Shown here in pieces: positions 11,801-24,290 of a DNA stretch of 64,000 nt (the first letter of the stretch is position 1; each line of letters starts with the position of its first letter). Under the pieces are notes generated by a model. That model was not told the DNA's origin. It made no database searches and was given only the letters and a program-made list of their open reading frames with translations. The DNA lies in the NCBI GenBank assembly GCA_951799445.1, contig OX637287.1, forward strand, positions 45,227,724 to 45,291,723, given 5' to 3'. The stretch is from Pseudisothecium myosuroides (lineage: Eukaryota; Streptophyta; Bryopsida; Hypnales; Lembophyllaceae). Both the position numbers and the translations under genes were made by a program.

Positions 11801-14439
11801 TTTTGAGATGATGAAGTGAACTTTCAATAGATGAGTGAATTTTTAGTACTAAATTATGAATGGAATTATGATTACTTACTCCATTTATATGTTTTAGAGT
11901 GACAAGTCAAAAAGACTCTTTTTGGCATAGGTTCTCAAAATTTTAAAATTATTAAGTTGTAGGTACCAATAGAAATTGACATCTAAATATATAATTCAAA
12001 AGCAATAATCATTTTATATTAAGCCCATAATTCACAACAAAGCTTCAAAGTGTCAAAATTGTCAAATTGTCAGTTTGTAATTGCATTTTGGAGGTACTTG
12101 TAAGTTGAAAACTCCCAATGAAGGTTTTAGAGAACTAGAAAACTTTTTAAAGAGTTTACATTCTTCTTTTGTTCTTTGGACTTTGGTATGGGGTCTTAAC
12201 CAAGAAAACTCTTCATTCACTTTGGTTCTTAAAAAGAAATTAATTTATTTTTATTCTTATTTTTATAAAAAAATTATGTTTGGTTCATTAGTTTATATAT
12301 TTTGATTGCCTATGTTAAGTGCGGTTGGAAGAAGTTTGTCACATGGTTGGATATAGAAGGTCAATAGAAAATAATTGTTTAAAATAATTATTTTTTTCAT
12401 TTGATTTAAACTACAAAAATAAAATCTAACAAATTGAGTTTCTACTCCGGCCATTTGAAAATTTTGCAAAATTTAGTGAATCAATTGCAATTCCAAGTTC
12501 CATTACACAATTTATAGACATTTTTTAACTCCATCTTAAAAATTTACAATGTGTTTTTCCTTTATCCTCTTATAACTAAGTATAATTAATAAGCAATGGA
12601 GTACATCCTACCATTTTAGATTAATTGCACCTCTACAAACTCACTATTTTTCAATCAATTCAAATATTGGAGGTAGAGAATAAACAATATTGAAGTTGGA
12701 AGTTGATGGCAAATTCATCCATTTTAGGACCAAGTGGCAAAGATTGAACAAAATAGAGCGAGGAAAATTAAATTTGCTCTTTTTTTAGAATAATTATTTC
12801 CTTTCATACGCCCCAAACACCCTTCAAGTCAAATTTTCACCATCAAGCTAAATCTAGACTTTATATAATCGAATGATAAATTTTTGATAATTTCCAATTG
12901 TATTTTCTATAGGTGTTGGTTATTTCAAAAAAATCTTGGTGGAAAAACCAAGTTATTGTGATTTTCTAAAGTGTAATGTGTATATAAAATCATATCAAAT
13001 AGAATTTTATAGAATAACCTGATAAGATTTTGAATCAAAACAAGGTTAAATTGTGGAAACAAATTTGTAATTTAAATTTAAAACTCGTATATGCACAAAT
13101 AATATGTATGAAATACATATAACATTGAATTATTTGGATTCTAATACTAGGAACTTCCTATTAGAAAAATTCATTTGGATTTTTTGTTTTTTTTCAAAGT
13201 TTTGAAATAAAGTAGAAAGGTAGAATCTTTTCAAGCTTTATTTCTAATCAAATGCCAAAAAAGAATACATTGAAAGTTACAATCAAGTCTGATTGGGGAC
13301 AAACACTTTTTGAATGTTGGTTTGTATAGGTGTTAACATTCATTGGACTATACCCTATCTGTCTTGACTAATTAACCCTTAAATGCATCAATGACTATAA
13401 AACTAAATAAGATAAATTTAAAGGTGAAAAAAAATCTAAAATCTAAAGGTTAATTTTAAAAAAAAATCAAATTTTAATATAATTGGATAGGAATTTGAAT
13501 CTACTTTCAACCCTATTTGATTCATTTATAGAAAGTATCTTTATTATATAGATGTGCTCAAAAGTCTAGAAAATCCATTCTTATGATTGATATGTTTAGG
13601 TTATGCTTTACAATCTTTGTTTTGAATCCAAGTTAAAAAAAGAAATTAAAAAATATGTAATTGTAGATGTAGATGTGCTCAAAATACCTGAGTAAATAAG
13701 GATTAAACTCACACAAACTCAAAATTTTATTTTGTAGACTTTATATGATTAATTATAAAATATTTATAATTAAAAACATTATTGTTCATGCTTTGACATT
13801 ATCATTTTTTCACATGAACAAAATCATGTGAAGGTCTCTCAACAATAAACTGCATAAAAATGTAAAGTACCAATATACCTACTTAAAAAAATCATAAAAC
13901 ATTACAAACTAATCTCATAGTTATAATAAAATTGAGGGGATGCACTTGTGGGTGTACGATGCAAAAGGTGACCAAATTTTGGGGTTACGTAGGCCTTGAA
14001 AATTCTATGACCAATTGCAAACCTTGCTCACTTAGGGGCACATGTAGTAGACAACCTTGATAATATTTAGCATAATTGATATCCATACCACTAATAGACA
14101 TTCAATGCATGTATGTTGCAAATAGACTTTGACCATAACATTATTTACCAATATGGCGTGTGTGTGCGCGCTAGAAAGCGAGAGCCCTCCAAGGTTGCAA
14201 CTTCCTAATCCATTAAGAAATTACTGCTTTTGATTTTCACCTACTTTGTTTAGAGAACTTCGATGTCTGGAGTTGAAAACATCTTCTCCTTCTATAGCAA
14301 CAATGGAACTTGCACTTGCCTTCCCGTGTGACGAAGTCCAGCAGCTAAGGTACCCCTCCCCCATTCCTGACCACTGATCCATTCCCAACCTATAGGTGCA
14401 CGTAATTCTGACCACGTTTAGAATGTTTTTTTTTTTTCA
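8882..14439. other. Long AT-rich intergenic stretch
   Basis: About 5.5 kb without a supported gene. A decayed family A fragment occurs at about 9385-9590: reverse orientation, ending 'ggccttgggacttgacaaga', with the TTAA end lost. A tandem duplication lies at 11344-11478. A slightly GC-richer island at 10480-10860 has short plus-strand reading frames without a recognisable domain and could be a gene relic. The rest, especially 11.5-14.1 kb, is very AT-rich with stops in all frames. Confidence 0.5.
11344..11478 (+). repeat. Tandem duplication, two units
   Basis: Unit 1 (11344-11414) and unit 2 (11415-11478) both run from 'attcttaagtg' to 'agttttgtgac'. Unit 2 lacks a few bases in the middle. 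It is non-coding. Confidence 0.75.
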
Positions 14440-14800
14440 TTTTCAAGGTTGGAACTAATAAATACATGACACATGTCCCAAGTTGTGGAAAAAAAAGTAG
14501 GCAATAATGATTAGGTGAAGAGTTATTGAATGATTGAAATTGGAAGAGTCTACACCATCGATCTCAAAACTGGCTAAATTTCACTTGGTTTCTACTTTAT
14601 TTTTTTTGCCCTCAGTGTAAATTCAAAAAAAATCTTCCTAAAATGAACATTTGGCTAAAAACCCTGAACCTGTTTTGAGATCACTGGTCTACACATTGGC
14701 CATGGGGTCCGGCGCACTTTTTGCCTTCCAAAATTTATAGTAATTTCAATTCAAGCGATAAAATTACCAATTTTTTTGCAATCCATGTCACTTCTATCAA
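14440..14800 (+). repeat. Dispersed repeat R3, copy 2, interrupted by a hAT-like MITE
   Basis: It matches 385-600 and 36425-36650. Removing 14556-14686 plus one copy of its 8-bp target duplication restores the block order of the other two copies (the '(a/t)acattggc' block follows directly). Confidence 0.6.
14556..14686 (+). mobile_element. 131-bp hAT-like MITE, copy 2
   Basis: The same length as copy 1 and its reverse complement. Ends are CATCGATCTCAAAAC and GTTTTGAGATCACTG. It is flanked by a perfect 8-bp duplication GTCTACAC (14548-14555 and 14687-14694), the hAT pattern. The interior is non-coding and T/A-rich. Confidence 0.85.
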
Positions 14801-17189
14801 TGATCAAATTGTAAAAAATATTTGTTTTGCCTTCACTACTCCAGATCATGTCGAAATTCCTTATTCGGTCGGTTAGGGGGTTTACCTTATGTGTGAGCGG
14901 GCCACCAGTTCATGAACTCAACCATTCAAATTTACAACCTCACCAATGACACTCGACAATGACACTTGACAGATTCAACTCAATCCTCCCCAGGGGATCC
15001 TGTGAAGGATTATCCCAATCTCTCTGGGACCCAAGGCAGAAGCACAGGGGCAGAAGCACAGGGGCTGGTAAACAACATTTTGGACATGAAAACATTTGAC
15101 TGTCGCAATTGTTCCAAATTCCTCAAATGGCATATACTTTTATTGATAAATATTACATCACCACATGTGTGAAAAAAGCATTGACTTGACAAAAAGTCAA
15201 GACCCAAGACCCATGTTGAGTACCACCACACTAAGTAGTTGACCAAGGGTTTTTCTCTTCAGGTTGAATTCAATTCATGTCAAGGACATGACCAGCCTGC
15301 TCAGCAGCAACCACAGAATCAAATACATGGGCACATCAAGTGAGTGAGCTGCCTTCACAAAATTGTCACCTCTCCTCACTTTCAACTCAACACTGGATTA
15401 TCCTAAGAGTGCATGTGGTATAATTAACCAAAGGCACACTATTGCAAAGTAGTGCAGGCTGAAATATTACAGAATTGATCACTGATTTTCAAGGAAAGAA
15501 TTTCTGCAGTGCATGACTCTGATTAATTCTGCAGCCTTGGTAATAGGATAAAAATAAGTGTACACACAAACCATACAATTTCAAACATTTTTTCAGCTCC
15601 AATACTCCAATAGGCAGATTTTGAGCCTAGGGGTGACACCCAATAACTCAGTCACCATCACTGAAGTCCATAAGAGATGAATGGACATCCAGACCAGTTG
15701 TGCACGGCCATATTGGCTCCTGCATACCTCATACAGTCAGAGAGCAGAAAATTAAAGTCTAGTAATAACAAAACTACAATAGTGACACCTGATTGCAATC
15801 CCTTACCCAATTCTAACCATATCAATTATTGCCTAAAATGTGCAGTCTACAGTTCAGTTTGAGGAAACCTACAATCAATCAACACTTTGAAAACTAATAT
15901 GTTTTTTATATTAAAACTGCATGCCACAGAGTCTCTTTTGAATGTCAACAAGAGCCAACCAAAATACAGATGTCTTATAATATGAATAGGATGCTTTTGG
16001 GGTGCACAAATCTAAGAGGATACAGAATGTCATTCCTAAGCTTTCATTTTTGTGTACACTTGACAGTCTGTATGGTACATCAAGGGCTGGCAGGGATTAC
16101 AACATCCCACTCACACCACTCAACCCCAAGTACTATTCCTTCACTGGATGGCAGATGGCTTGTAAATTGTCACCACCAGTACTTTAAAAAAAAAAATGGT
16201 TCCATTCGAATGGTTATCAGGTGATCTACACGAATGTCATGTCATGTGACTCATAGACTGTGCCAATTAAACAATATAAATATAAACTCTGGGTTTCACA
16301 AAAAAAGAAAACCAATATAAATATTACCCATTCTGAACAAGGACCAAGTACCACGGGAAGTGGCAACACAACAGATCAAGCTAACTTATATATCACCAGG
16401 TTCCTGTGGCATGTGAATCAACACATAAAATCTCACAGAGACTGCCAGAAATTTGGTGCTCATTTTGTTTGCATTCTTTTAACTACTGTAGGATCTGGCA
16501 TCTCTTGCAAAGAATTTTGTGAGCAACCATAGCCAAAGAGAACCAGGTCAACGAAATCTTGGAAGTCAGAAAAATCCCTGTTGTCATAATAGAGATTCAT
16601 CTGAATGACATTGTAACCAGGTTCTCTGCCAACAGCTGGACTGATGAACTGCAGAAATGGGGCTCTGACAAAGGTATTTGAATATTAGTTTTTTAAATTC
16701 TGGGAAACTGTTGGGATAATAGCAAGATGGCATTGCTGGTGGAAATTGTCAAGGCAAATGGAATCAAGTCTTAGGACCTTGATACAAGGCAAAATATTCA
16801 CTGGGAAAAAAAGGACAGTCTTTGCAAGAAAATAACAACCTTTAAAAAGTCTGCAAATACAACACATCACTTCCATGCCTGAGACTAAACGTGAGAGTCA
16901 AATAGATAAACCAGAACAATTATGTAGTTATTTTCTAATAGTTGTACATAGATGATAAAAGGCAGCAACCTTGCACTTACATGAAATGAATGGGTCAAAC
17001 AGAGTTTGAGCGGAAAAGTTTGGATTCATTAAAAAAATGAATGCGTCACTTTTGGAGCAATATGTTCAGATCGATACTAGCACTTGACAGCATGGTTGTC
17101 TTGTACTGTATAAACCCATGTTTGTCAGGAATCTGATCAAACTGCAGAATTTTGCTCCACCGTTCCGTTCCAGTGGCAGCGAAAGCCTG
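14801..17189. other. Intergenic stretch downstream of TRS33
   Basis: There is no assignable gene. The part next to 17190 is expected to hold the TRS33 3' untranslated region and polyadenylation site. A 61-residue plus-strand frame at 16002-16187 and a minus-strand open stretch at 16460-16690 (listed separately) have protein-like composition, but no family is recognised. Confidence 0.4.
16460..16690 (-). other. Open minus-strand stretch, possible unrecognised terminal exon
   Basis: The frame stays open for about 75 codons up to a TGA at 16460-16462, with varied, protein-like composition (a run rich in Gly, Tyr, Asn, Asp, Phe and Val) unlike the stop-rich DNA around it. An acceptor-like TTTGTCAG precedes the open part. 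It cannot be the TRS33 end, because splicing from the TRS33 exon 3 donor in phase would give an immediate stop, and the true TRS33 last exon is found at 17190. I do not recognise the family; it may be chance. Confidence 0.25.
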
Positions 17190-19054
17190 TTAAACCTTGA
17201 TTCTGACCACAAAAGCACCTGCACGAACGCAATATCCCCCCGTAAGTACCGAGATTCTATTCTATGTATTTGAAAAGATCTTTTGTCACAAATTACTCAG
17301 AAAATGCCAGCAATACAAAGGAAAATTTAACAGGACCATATGGGCTCGCATGGCCCTCCATGACAATCAAAACACTCCACCATATTGCAGCGGTCATGAA
17401 TTGCCTCCTGCCTATTCAATAATGTACGTAAGATCTAGAAATACAATACTGAACTTACAAGCTGGCAATGTGGTAACTTCAGCAGATACCGCACATGGCA
17501 CCCCGAGGTTTGTCAAAGCACCGCGAATGAGACCGCAAGGGAAGTACAGATATTGCCCTGCAGCTTGTGACGCTTTTGCAGCATTTGCAGCCACTGCTGT
17601 CTCGCTCGGGGTTCCAGTGGGAGGTAGCGCGTCTACCGAGATTCGAGTGAGCCATCTGAAACGGTTGTCTTGCAACACAAACACACCCTACACAGCAACG
17701 TGATTCCTCAGTATTATGAACGTGAGACCATCTTCTCAGGACGCAAAGAGACTATCAAGAAGAGGATACTAACACTATTAGGGTCCTGAACAGGTCTCCT
17801 ACACCTTATCCTGTTATTCATCTGTTAATGAAATAGGTTGCCTTGAGAGCAAGTGGTATAAGTATAACTTGGCTAATTCTATAAGGCCACTGACCTTTGA
17901 ATGGAAATGGAGCTCTCTTCTATACCTAATAGTGGATCAACAACCTCCCACATTGAAATTGCAAAAGAAATTGATAAAAAATCTATCTCAACATATTTCA
18001 CTCCTCTCGGTGAAGATCTCTCCGCAGCTCTATACATCTCCCAAAATAGCAGTCCTACAAACGTTAAAATATTAATGTGACACAAACAGTAAGCTCTACC
18101 TTAGCAATGGAATGCCTAATGAGTCAAAAAATCTGAACTTAAAATAGTAACAACATACTTTATGGTTGGTCTTCAGATTGTCGACCTGCTTTTTGAATAC
18201 TTCCGCCCAAAAATCCTTGCAAATGAACTTGATACTTTCTAGATGGTCGCTAAACCGTGGTCGTTCCCTTGTGTACCTTTACAAAACAAGGTCTTACGTT
18301 CTAGAGACAGCTACATAATGCAATTAGTGGCAAAAAAGAATTCACAGAATTCGATCAGAGTTCTAAAGAATATAATCAGTGCTAAAAAGTCCAAAGAACT
18401 AAACCCAACATTATGACAGCATACTCAAGTTGACTGAATTTAGTGTCCATATCCAAAAAAATTTAGCTACAAAAGTTTCTAAGGGAGAGATCCCTAAGTA
18501 TTGTGAGACTCTACAATCATCCACAATAAGTATATATTGATTTTGAGAGTGTACACCACCTCAACATCTAACCTAAACTCGTGTTGATTTTAGGTCATCC
18601 ACCCATAAAATTCGAAATCCTTCTAACTTTTGCATTCAAATAATACATTCAACGTTACGTAGGAACCTTCTACAAGAAAAATTTAAAATTTGATCATTCT
18701 GATAATATTACCTATGCTCAGAGTTTAAAGCATCGATTTAAGGAGTAGTTTCCTTGCGCAAGTTTCTATTTCCAAGAGAGAACCTAAACTTTGGTCTGAA
18801 TCTTGCTACTGTGTCCTAGGTTCACCAGAACATGCACGATTAAACCATGAGTCCGTTCAAAGTATGAGAACGAAAGGGAATTGAGAAAAATACCTCTCTG
18901 CAAGCTGAAGTCCAACCTGGTAGCCTATAGCCTCGATGCGTCGACCTGCCAGATCAGGTTTTGTCGGATGCAAACGCTTGCAGTAAGTTGCCACAAGCTC
19001 CATATTCAAGCTGTCCACACAGCTCTCTGCTACTTCTCTCGTACCTCCCGGCAT
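17190..19054 (-). CDS. TRS33: TRAPP complex subunit TRAPPC6/Trs33, four exons
   Basis: Coding exons on the minus strand are 19054-18894, 18276-18159, 17687-17459 and 17218-17190, 178 residues in all. All three introns are GT-AG (donors GTATTT, GTATGT, GTAAGT). Family hallmarks are REVAESCVDSL and RRIEAIGYQVG in exon 1, RPRFSDHLESIKFICKDFW and DNLKTNH in exon 2, VLQDNRFRWLTRISVD and YLYFPCGLIRGAL with NLGVPCAVSA in exon 3, and FVVRIK just before the stop. Trs33/TRAPPC6 is a small core subunit of the TRAPP tethering complexes, which activate Rab/Ypt GTPases in ER-Golgi and Golgi traffic. The start at 19054 has an AAAATGCC context and fits the family N-terminus. A good donor-like GGTGAGC near 19735 suggests an intron in the 5' untranslated region (inference). 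The reading frame appears intact and the length is usual for the family. Confidence 0.95.
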
Positions 19055-20664
19055 TTTGCTTACAATGCTTTCTCGCCTCTATTCAACTCTCAAGTATTCC
19101 AAAATCACAAGCACAATCCGAGCTAGCCTTGCCTCCACCAATGTAAAGCATCACCAAGAAATTTCGTATTGATTTTCAGAACGCATTCCGTGAAGATATT
19201 AGGGTTTCCAGCGCAGCTTGACGTGGATGTAGGACAACTATTGTCAGGTCTTCTGCTTCAAAATACATAGGAACATGAATATAGTTAGATGGCTGAATTC
19301 CACGATTTTGCCACTTTTCAGGGCGAACAGACTCAAACCTAAAACAAAATCAGCCCCAATGGTCGCTATATTCCACTATCATTTGTCACAATGTTACAGA
19401 ACTCCACTGATAATCACTTGCATTTTCGCACTCAGGATGTGACATTAAAGAAATCCGGAAGTAGCTTGATACTGCCTCGCCAGCAACAGGGGTACTGAGC
19501 TCCTAGCTACGATTCACAATGACTCCAGTGGCCCGTGTCATCACCAGCACAGTAGCTTGGGATCACAAACAATCGTCATGGAATCTGCGTAGCGTTCCTG
19601 AGCAAATGTGATAGATCCGTGTAACATTGAAAACAGAAATCAGGGTTCACAACAACAGCATCCAAGAACAGAGGGAAATTCAATGCACTAGAAAAGAATT
19701 CTGTAACCTTCGAAAACTCCTTCAATCGATCAGCTCACCAGCAATTCCTCGGATTGCAAGGGAATGGTCTAGGGTTTCGCTCTTCCTCGCTACTGCTCCA
19801 ATTTCCGCTTGCCGTAGCTCAATCAATTCGTCTCAGCAACGTGAAATTCACGTCAGCGTACCGGAACTATCTACGCATCGCATGCCATCGTGCAGCGCTA
19901 AGGGCACGAGAGATTTCGACAAGAGCGGACTGCGAATGGCGACACAAATGTCTGTGGAAACTCAGCACGTAAACAGACCGAGGTCCCCGTAATCCCAAAC
20001 CGAGGTCCCAAACCCATGAGCCTTTATACTTCAGAGTCAGGTCTTGAAAGAGGTCCCGGGTCTCAATGGGGATCATGGTATCAGTCGAGAATTGACACGG
20101 CCCGGTTGTAAGAATCCTTGCCGGGTTGGGTGAATCTACAGGTCTCCACGTGGTACCAAGCCTAAGAAAATTAAAAAATGGTCCCTCTAAACCCTAAAAG
20201 GAAAGGATGAGGGATTTGGGATCCCATGGAGTTCTTGAAATGTTTGGAAACCAAATTTGACAAAGCATATAATCGTACTGGACATTTGATTGAATTTTTA
20301 TTTATTTATTTATAACAAACGGAGAACCATTGCATTAAAAAGAACCAAAGTAATAGCCAAGCTGGAAGGCTGGACAAATGAAGAGAATCTGAGAAAAAAG
20401 GAGAAAAAAAAAAAGAATTAGAGAAATAAGAAAGAGGGGGGACCCTCTTTACTCCAGCTAACAAAACTTCTAATCCTAATGGCAAGTATTGAGGAGTGAA
20501 GTTAGATGCAATCAAACTTAGACCAAATTCTATTAGAATGTTGAGGATTCCACCTAGTTGCAATCACTACCTTGAGAAGAGCAGCCCGACTAGAATCTAG
20601 CAATGCATTTTAGGATCTAGTTTAAACTTCCCTAGAGATTTGGCTAGGTCTGGGTTGTGTACCA
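19055..20664. other. TRS33 5' flank and intergenic DNA
   Basis: It is somewhat GC-richer up to about 20,080 and is a plausible location for the TRS33 promoter and 5' untranslated exon. Overlapping small reading frames on both strands at 19627-20076 have no family signature. A TTTA-rich stretch lies near 20295-20315 and a purine-rich run near 20395-20420. Confidence 0.4.
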
Positions 20665-20812
20665 AGGCTCTTTTTTTGGCGAAATTTCGCCAGATTCCAA
20701 CTCCATCTGACAGATTTTTGCCACTGTGCCTAGCTCCCTCCAAATATTGACCAGCAAACGGAGGGCACAGAGGGGTTCCACTGTTCATGTACAGTGCGAA
20801 AAAAAAGCCTTA
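20665..20812. mobile_element. 148-bp MITE, family C copy 1
   Basis: It is flanked by a perfect 10-bp duplication TTGTGTACCA (20655-20664 and 20813-20822). The left end is AGGCTCTTTTTTTGGCG; the right end in reverse complement is TAAGGCTTTTTTTTCGC. A related element occurs at 43603-43735. The duplication length suggests Mutator-like or hAT-like origin; the exact end cannot be fixed by eye. Confidence 0.7.
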
Positions 20813-22049
20813 TTGTGTACCATCCGAGATCTATGGGATTTAAATATCAGAGAATTTAAGTGATGGGATGTTATTTCAACTGAATTTCCATTTACTATAG
20901 TGGAACGCCATCACTGGTTCTTCCTCATATCCCAGATTCTTTATAATTGCTTACAACTTTTCATAGATGAGCAGGAGCTAGCACTACAAGAGAAAGGAGT
21001 GTTTTAAGTGAGTTTTTAAGTATAGTCCTAGACATAAGATTTTAAGTAATGACCTTGAAGAAGATTTTCAGCAAAATTTTACTTAAAACACATGTGCGAC
21101 ATATATTCAAAATTCAGTTTCACCTATTGAATAAATTTTGAAAAAATTGAAAAAATTCAAGTGAATTTTCTATTGCTATAGGAAGATTGCTTTTGAATTT
21201 CATGTTCATTCATTCATTTTTGCAGTTCTCATAATACAAAACAACTTCCGCGTTGAAGTGTGACGGAAGATAGGACAGGTGTTTTTTGCAATCACTCTAT
21301 ACAATAATTATAATAATATAATACTAAGAAAAAATTCACTAAAATTTTGAATGCCTTTCTAAATTTAAATTTGCATGCCAAATTTGACACAATTGATGCA
21401 TAAAGTTTATTAGCCAATCATGTGTCAATGTTCCTAAATAATAAAAGTTGTTAGTAAAATTTTAGCTTTTTTAGGCCTCACAATTTATATTATCTATTTT
21501 GTGCATTATGAAAGTTTATCAAATTCTCTTAGGAACTTAATTTTGAGTACAATCCTTGAATTTCACTAGAACCACGTCATCTATGTATTGTACTTTATTA
21601 ATTTGTAGCTTTGGTAGAAAATAATAGTAATATAATTCTTGACTAATATTTAAAAAAATAATCCCCTGTCTTGCCTAATATTTGGAAATTGCAATTGATT
21701 TAGGAAGAATTACAATATCCTTCTCTAGCAACATATGTTGGCCATTTATGGCCATTTTGTCTCAATATCCTATGCATTCTATGAATAGATAACCTCACAT
21801 CTTCTTTAAAATCATTAAATGAAGTGTCTAATTCAACCATCGGAAATTCGTGGATTTGATATTTCAAAGAATTAAGTTTTTGATCTTGGGAGATTGCAAG
21901 GTCTCATTTATCCTTTCATTAAAAATAACATCTCTACTAATGTAGACCTTTCTAGTTTCTTGATTATACAACTTATACCCTATTGTACTCTTCCTGGAAA
22001 GATACTTTTTGTGCTTTTCCTGTCCCATTTTCTTTTCTTCTCTATTTAT
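20813..22049. other. AT-rich intergenic DNA with one repeat copy
   Basis: No gene is seen. The part 21091-21300 is repeated at 25345-25555 (see those entries). The remainder is AT-rich with stops in all frames. Confidence 0.4.
21091..21300 (+). repeat. About 210-bp dispersed repeat D, copy 1
   Basis: It matches 25345-25555 with few changes, including 'gacatatattcaaaattca', 'attttgaaaaaattgaaaaa' and 'aggacaggtgttt'. It is non-coding and its boundaries were not resolved. Confidence 0.7.
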
Positions 22050-22923
22050 CCCCTAAAGGACCGTTGTCCCTTCGGGAGATAAATGCTTTTTTGGGCAGGT
22101 ACCTTTGGGCTGAAATTTTTTTGTGATTTTTTGAATTTTTTTTTGAAGATAGAAAAACTGATCAACTTTGTGGGAATATAATTTTTTTTACAATCGGTGC
22201 TTGGGAACAAAAGTTATGACCAAATAAGCTCAAAACAGGGGACGGGGGGTAGCCCGGGCAGCAAAAAAAAATTTGCAAAAATTTGAATTTTTTATATATA
22301 TTTTTTTTCTCATAGATTATATTTTTGTCTATCTAGAAAGCTTTGATTCATTTCATTTGGATTTGTTATGAGAAAGTTATGGACATTCTTGTTTTTTGGG
22401 CAGTTAGAGCATCTTTTTGAAAAAAATAACTTGTAGGATTCATTTATGAATGCAATTTTTCAAATTTTTCAAATTTCTTTTTTTCATGGTTTAGTTTACT
22501 TTCTAGAATAATTGGGATTAGTGCATTTTAATTCCATGTAAAATATATGAATATTTTAGATTTTCCTTGTATCTTGTACCTACTTCTACTTAACAATTTT
22601 TTTAAGAATGATAATTAAGTTTTTTTGAATTTTTGTTTCCAGACTTTCAACTCAATTCTCCACTAAAAAGATTTAAAGCTCAAAACTCAGTAGTGCAAAA
22701 ATTTTAAGTTAAAAATGTTTAAAGTCAAAAAATCTAGTCTTGCAATGTGCTGAAAACTTGTTTTTTTACTTTAAATGAGATATCTTGCAATCTGTGCTGT
22801 CAAAAATTCTATAAAAATTTCCACACATTTCTTGTACTAGTTAGGTGTAAGATCCTACGGTTAGATGTGCAAAAAAAACATTTTTCAAATTATTTTACTC
22901 TTTGCTATAGAAATGGCAGTTTT
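22050..22923 (-). mobile_element. TTAA-target family A copy, cut by a copia LTR
   Basis: It is in reverse orientation relative to the other copies. The end at 22050 reads CCCCTAAAGGACC, preceded by TTAT (a decayed TTAA). The sequence then follows the family backwards to the subterminal 'aaatggcagttttt', where the copia LTR begins. The final 40 or so bases and second terminus are missing, so the LTR element inserted into, or deleted, this end. Confidence 0.8.
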
Positions 22924-23103
22924 TGTTAGATTGTAGTCAGCTTAGCATCAATTATCTAGACTTAGAGTCACACCTAGAGTCACACCTCTTAATTTAATGA
23001 ACGGTCACAGTTGTTCCCAGGCTATTTAACTTCTTGTATCTTTTCTTTCAATATAATATATGAAACATGCTTTCTCCTTGATATGCTTGCTCTCCGTTCT
23101 ACA
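22924..23103 (+). repeat. copia 5' LTR (180 bp)
   Basis: It begins TGTTAGATTG, ends TTCTACA (TG...CA borders), and is followed directly by a primer-binding site. No matching 3' LTR was found downstream, so the element is truncated. Confidence 0.75.
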
Positions 23104-23115
23104 TGGTATCAGAGC
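23104..23115 (+). promoter_or_regulatory. Primer-binding site of copia element
   Basis: TGGTATCAGAGC immediately follows the LTR. It is the standard Ty1/copia primer-binding site complementary to the 3' end of initiator methionine tRNA. Confidence 0.85.
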
Positions 23116-23880
23116 ACAATGTGCTATCCTCTGACTCCTCCTGTTGAAAATTCAAGCGAGGATGTTTACGACTTTCTAGTTTTCAAAACTGAGAGAAAAG
23201 CAGTGGAAGAAGCATTTCGAATTGCAAATAGAGCCTTTGTAGATGCATTCTACCAGATACTGTTAGATCCTATTCCAACTCAAGAGCAAGAAGAAGAGCA
23301 AGAGCTTCTAGAATCTGCTCTAGAATTTGAACGAACTGAATATGGAATTTATAACGCACTTGCTAGTTACCTCACTGTTTTAGCAAACTAAGAAAGTGTC
23401 TTTAATGAATTAAACCCACAATTTTTTGTAGATGATTATTTAACAACAGTACCTTCACACGTCAATCAAGAACTTTAAAATAATGGTTTCTCCTGCAGTA
23501 AGCTTAGCTCCCCAAGCTTATTCCATATCAGCTCTCACTACAGAAAATTACGCCACATGGAGTATCAAGCTCAAGATGCTTTTAAGTCCGCTCCGAATTA
23601 TGAAGCGTTGTGGATGGCACCCTTCCAGCGATCTTGCAGGCCTAACAACCTCGAAATTAAAGGATTCTAAAGCTTGGTTGGATATTTTACTTCACTACAG
23701 TGAAAAGTTAATCACTCTTCACCCACTCACTACTTCTAAAGCAATTTGGGATCGACTCAAGCAATTATACAAAAAATCCAATAAAGGTAGCCAAGTTAAC
23801 TTACATAAACAGTTATGCCACCTTCAAATTTCCAAATCCGATGATATTGTCGAATTCCTAGAAACCTAGCAATCTTTACT
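23116..23880 (+). pseudogene. Truncated copia leader and gag
   Basis: An acidic open frame to 23391 (rich in Glu and Gln around EQEEEQELLE) is followed by the gag start at 23483. There LTTENYATWSIKLKMLL and KAIWDRLKQLYKKSN are the gag UBN2/DUF4219-type signature of Ty1/copia. The frame ends at 23869 after DDIVEFLET, and copia homology stops near 23880. No zinc knuckle, protease or pol follows on this strand. A sister copy of the leader region lies at 30441-30740. Confidence 0.8.
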
Positions 23881-23904
23881 CCAAGATGCAGCTATTGCAA
23901 GGTG

Positions 23905-24290
23905 TTAATTTTTCAAGAGCTTCACTTTTTTGTTTTGTGAAATTTATTACAACCCATCTTGATTAATCATCTATAAATGTCACAAAATATTGGGATTCAC
24001 CTAAAAAAATTGTTTGCATTGGACCTCGAAGGTCACAATGTATTAACTCAAGTAATTGAGTTTCTCTCCTTCCTTTTTCGGTAGGAAACTTATTCCTTTG
24101 TTGTTTTATTGCAAGCATTTGGTGCACAAATATATTTTAAATTCATTGGTTTTTAGATTTAAACCATAAACTACATTACAAAGTTTAGAACTTGCGGTTT
24201 GTCAACAGTTATCATGTGGTTATTGTTGTTTCATGGGTTTGCACGATAATATACAGTTTTTTGCATCATTACAATGCATTACTTTACAAG
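23905..24290 (-). pseudogene. copia integrase fragment, minus strand
   Basis: On the minus strand the text reads as an integrase N-terminal part: QYFVTFIDD, then an in-frame stop, then SRW and FTKQKSEALEKL, preceded by a CDLRGPM-like block and the zinc-binding approach. It has at least one stop. It faces opposite to the gag fragment beside it, so two retroelement pieces were joined here. Its upstream part forms the left arm of the palindrome at 24174-24407. Confidence 0.7.

Noticed and set aside
17197..17703. 168-residue plus-strand frame across TRS33 exons 3-4
   Set aside because: It is antisense to conserved TRS33 exons and spans an intron. It has no family signature.
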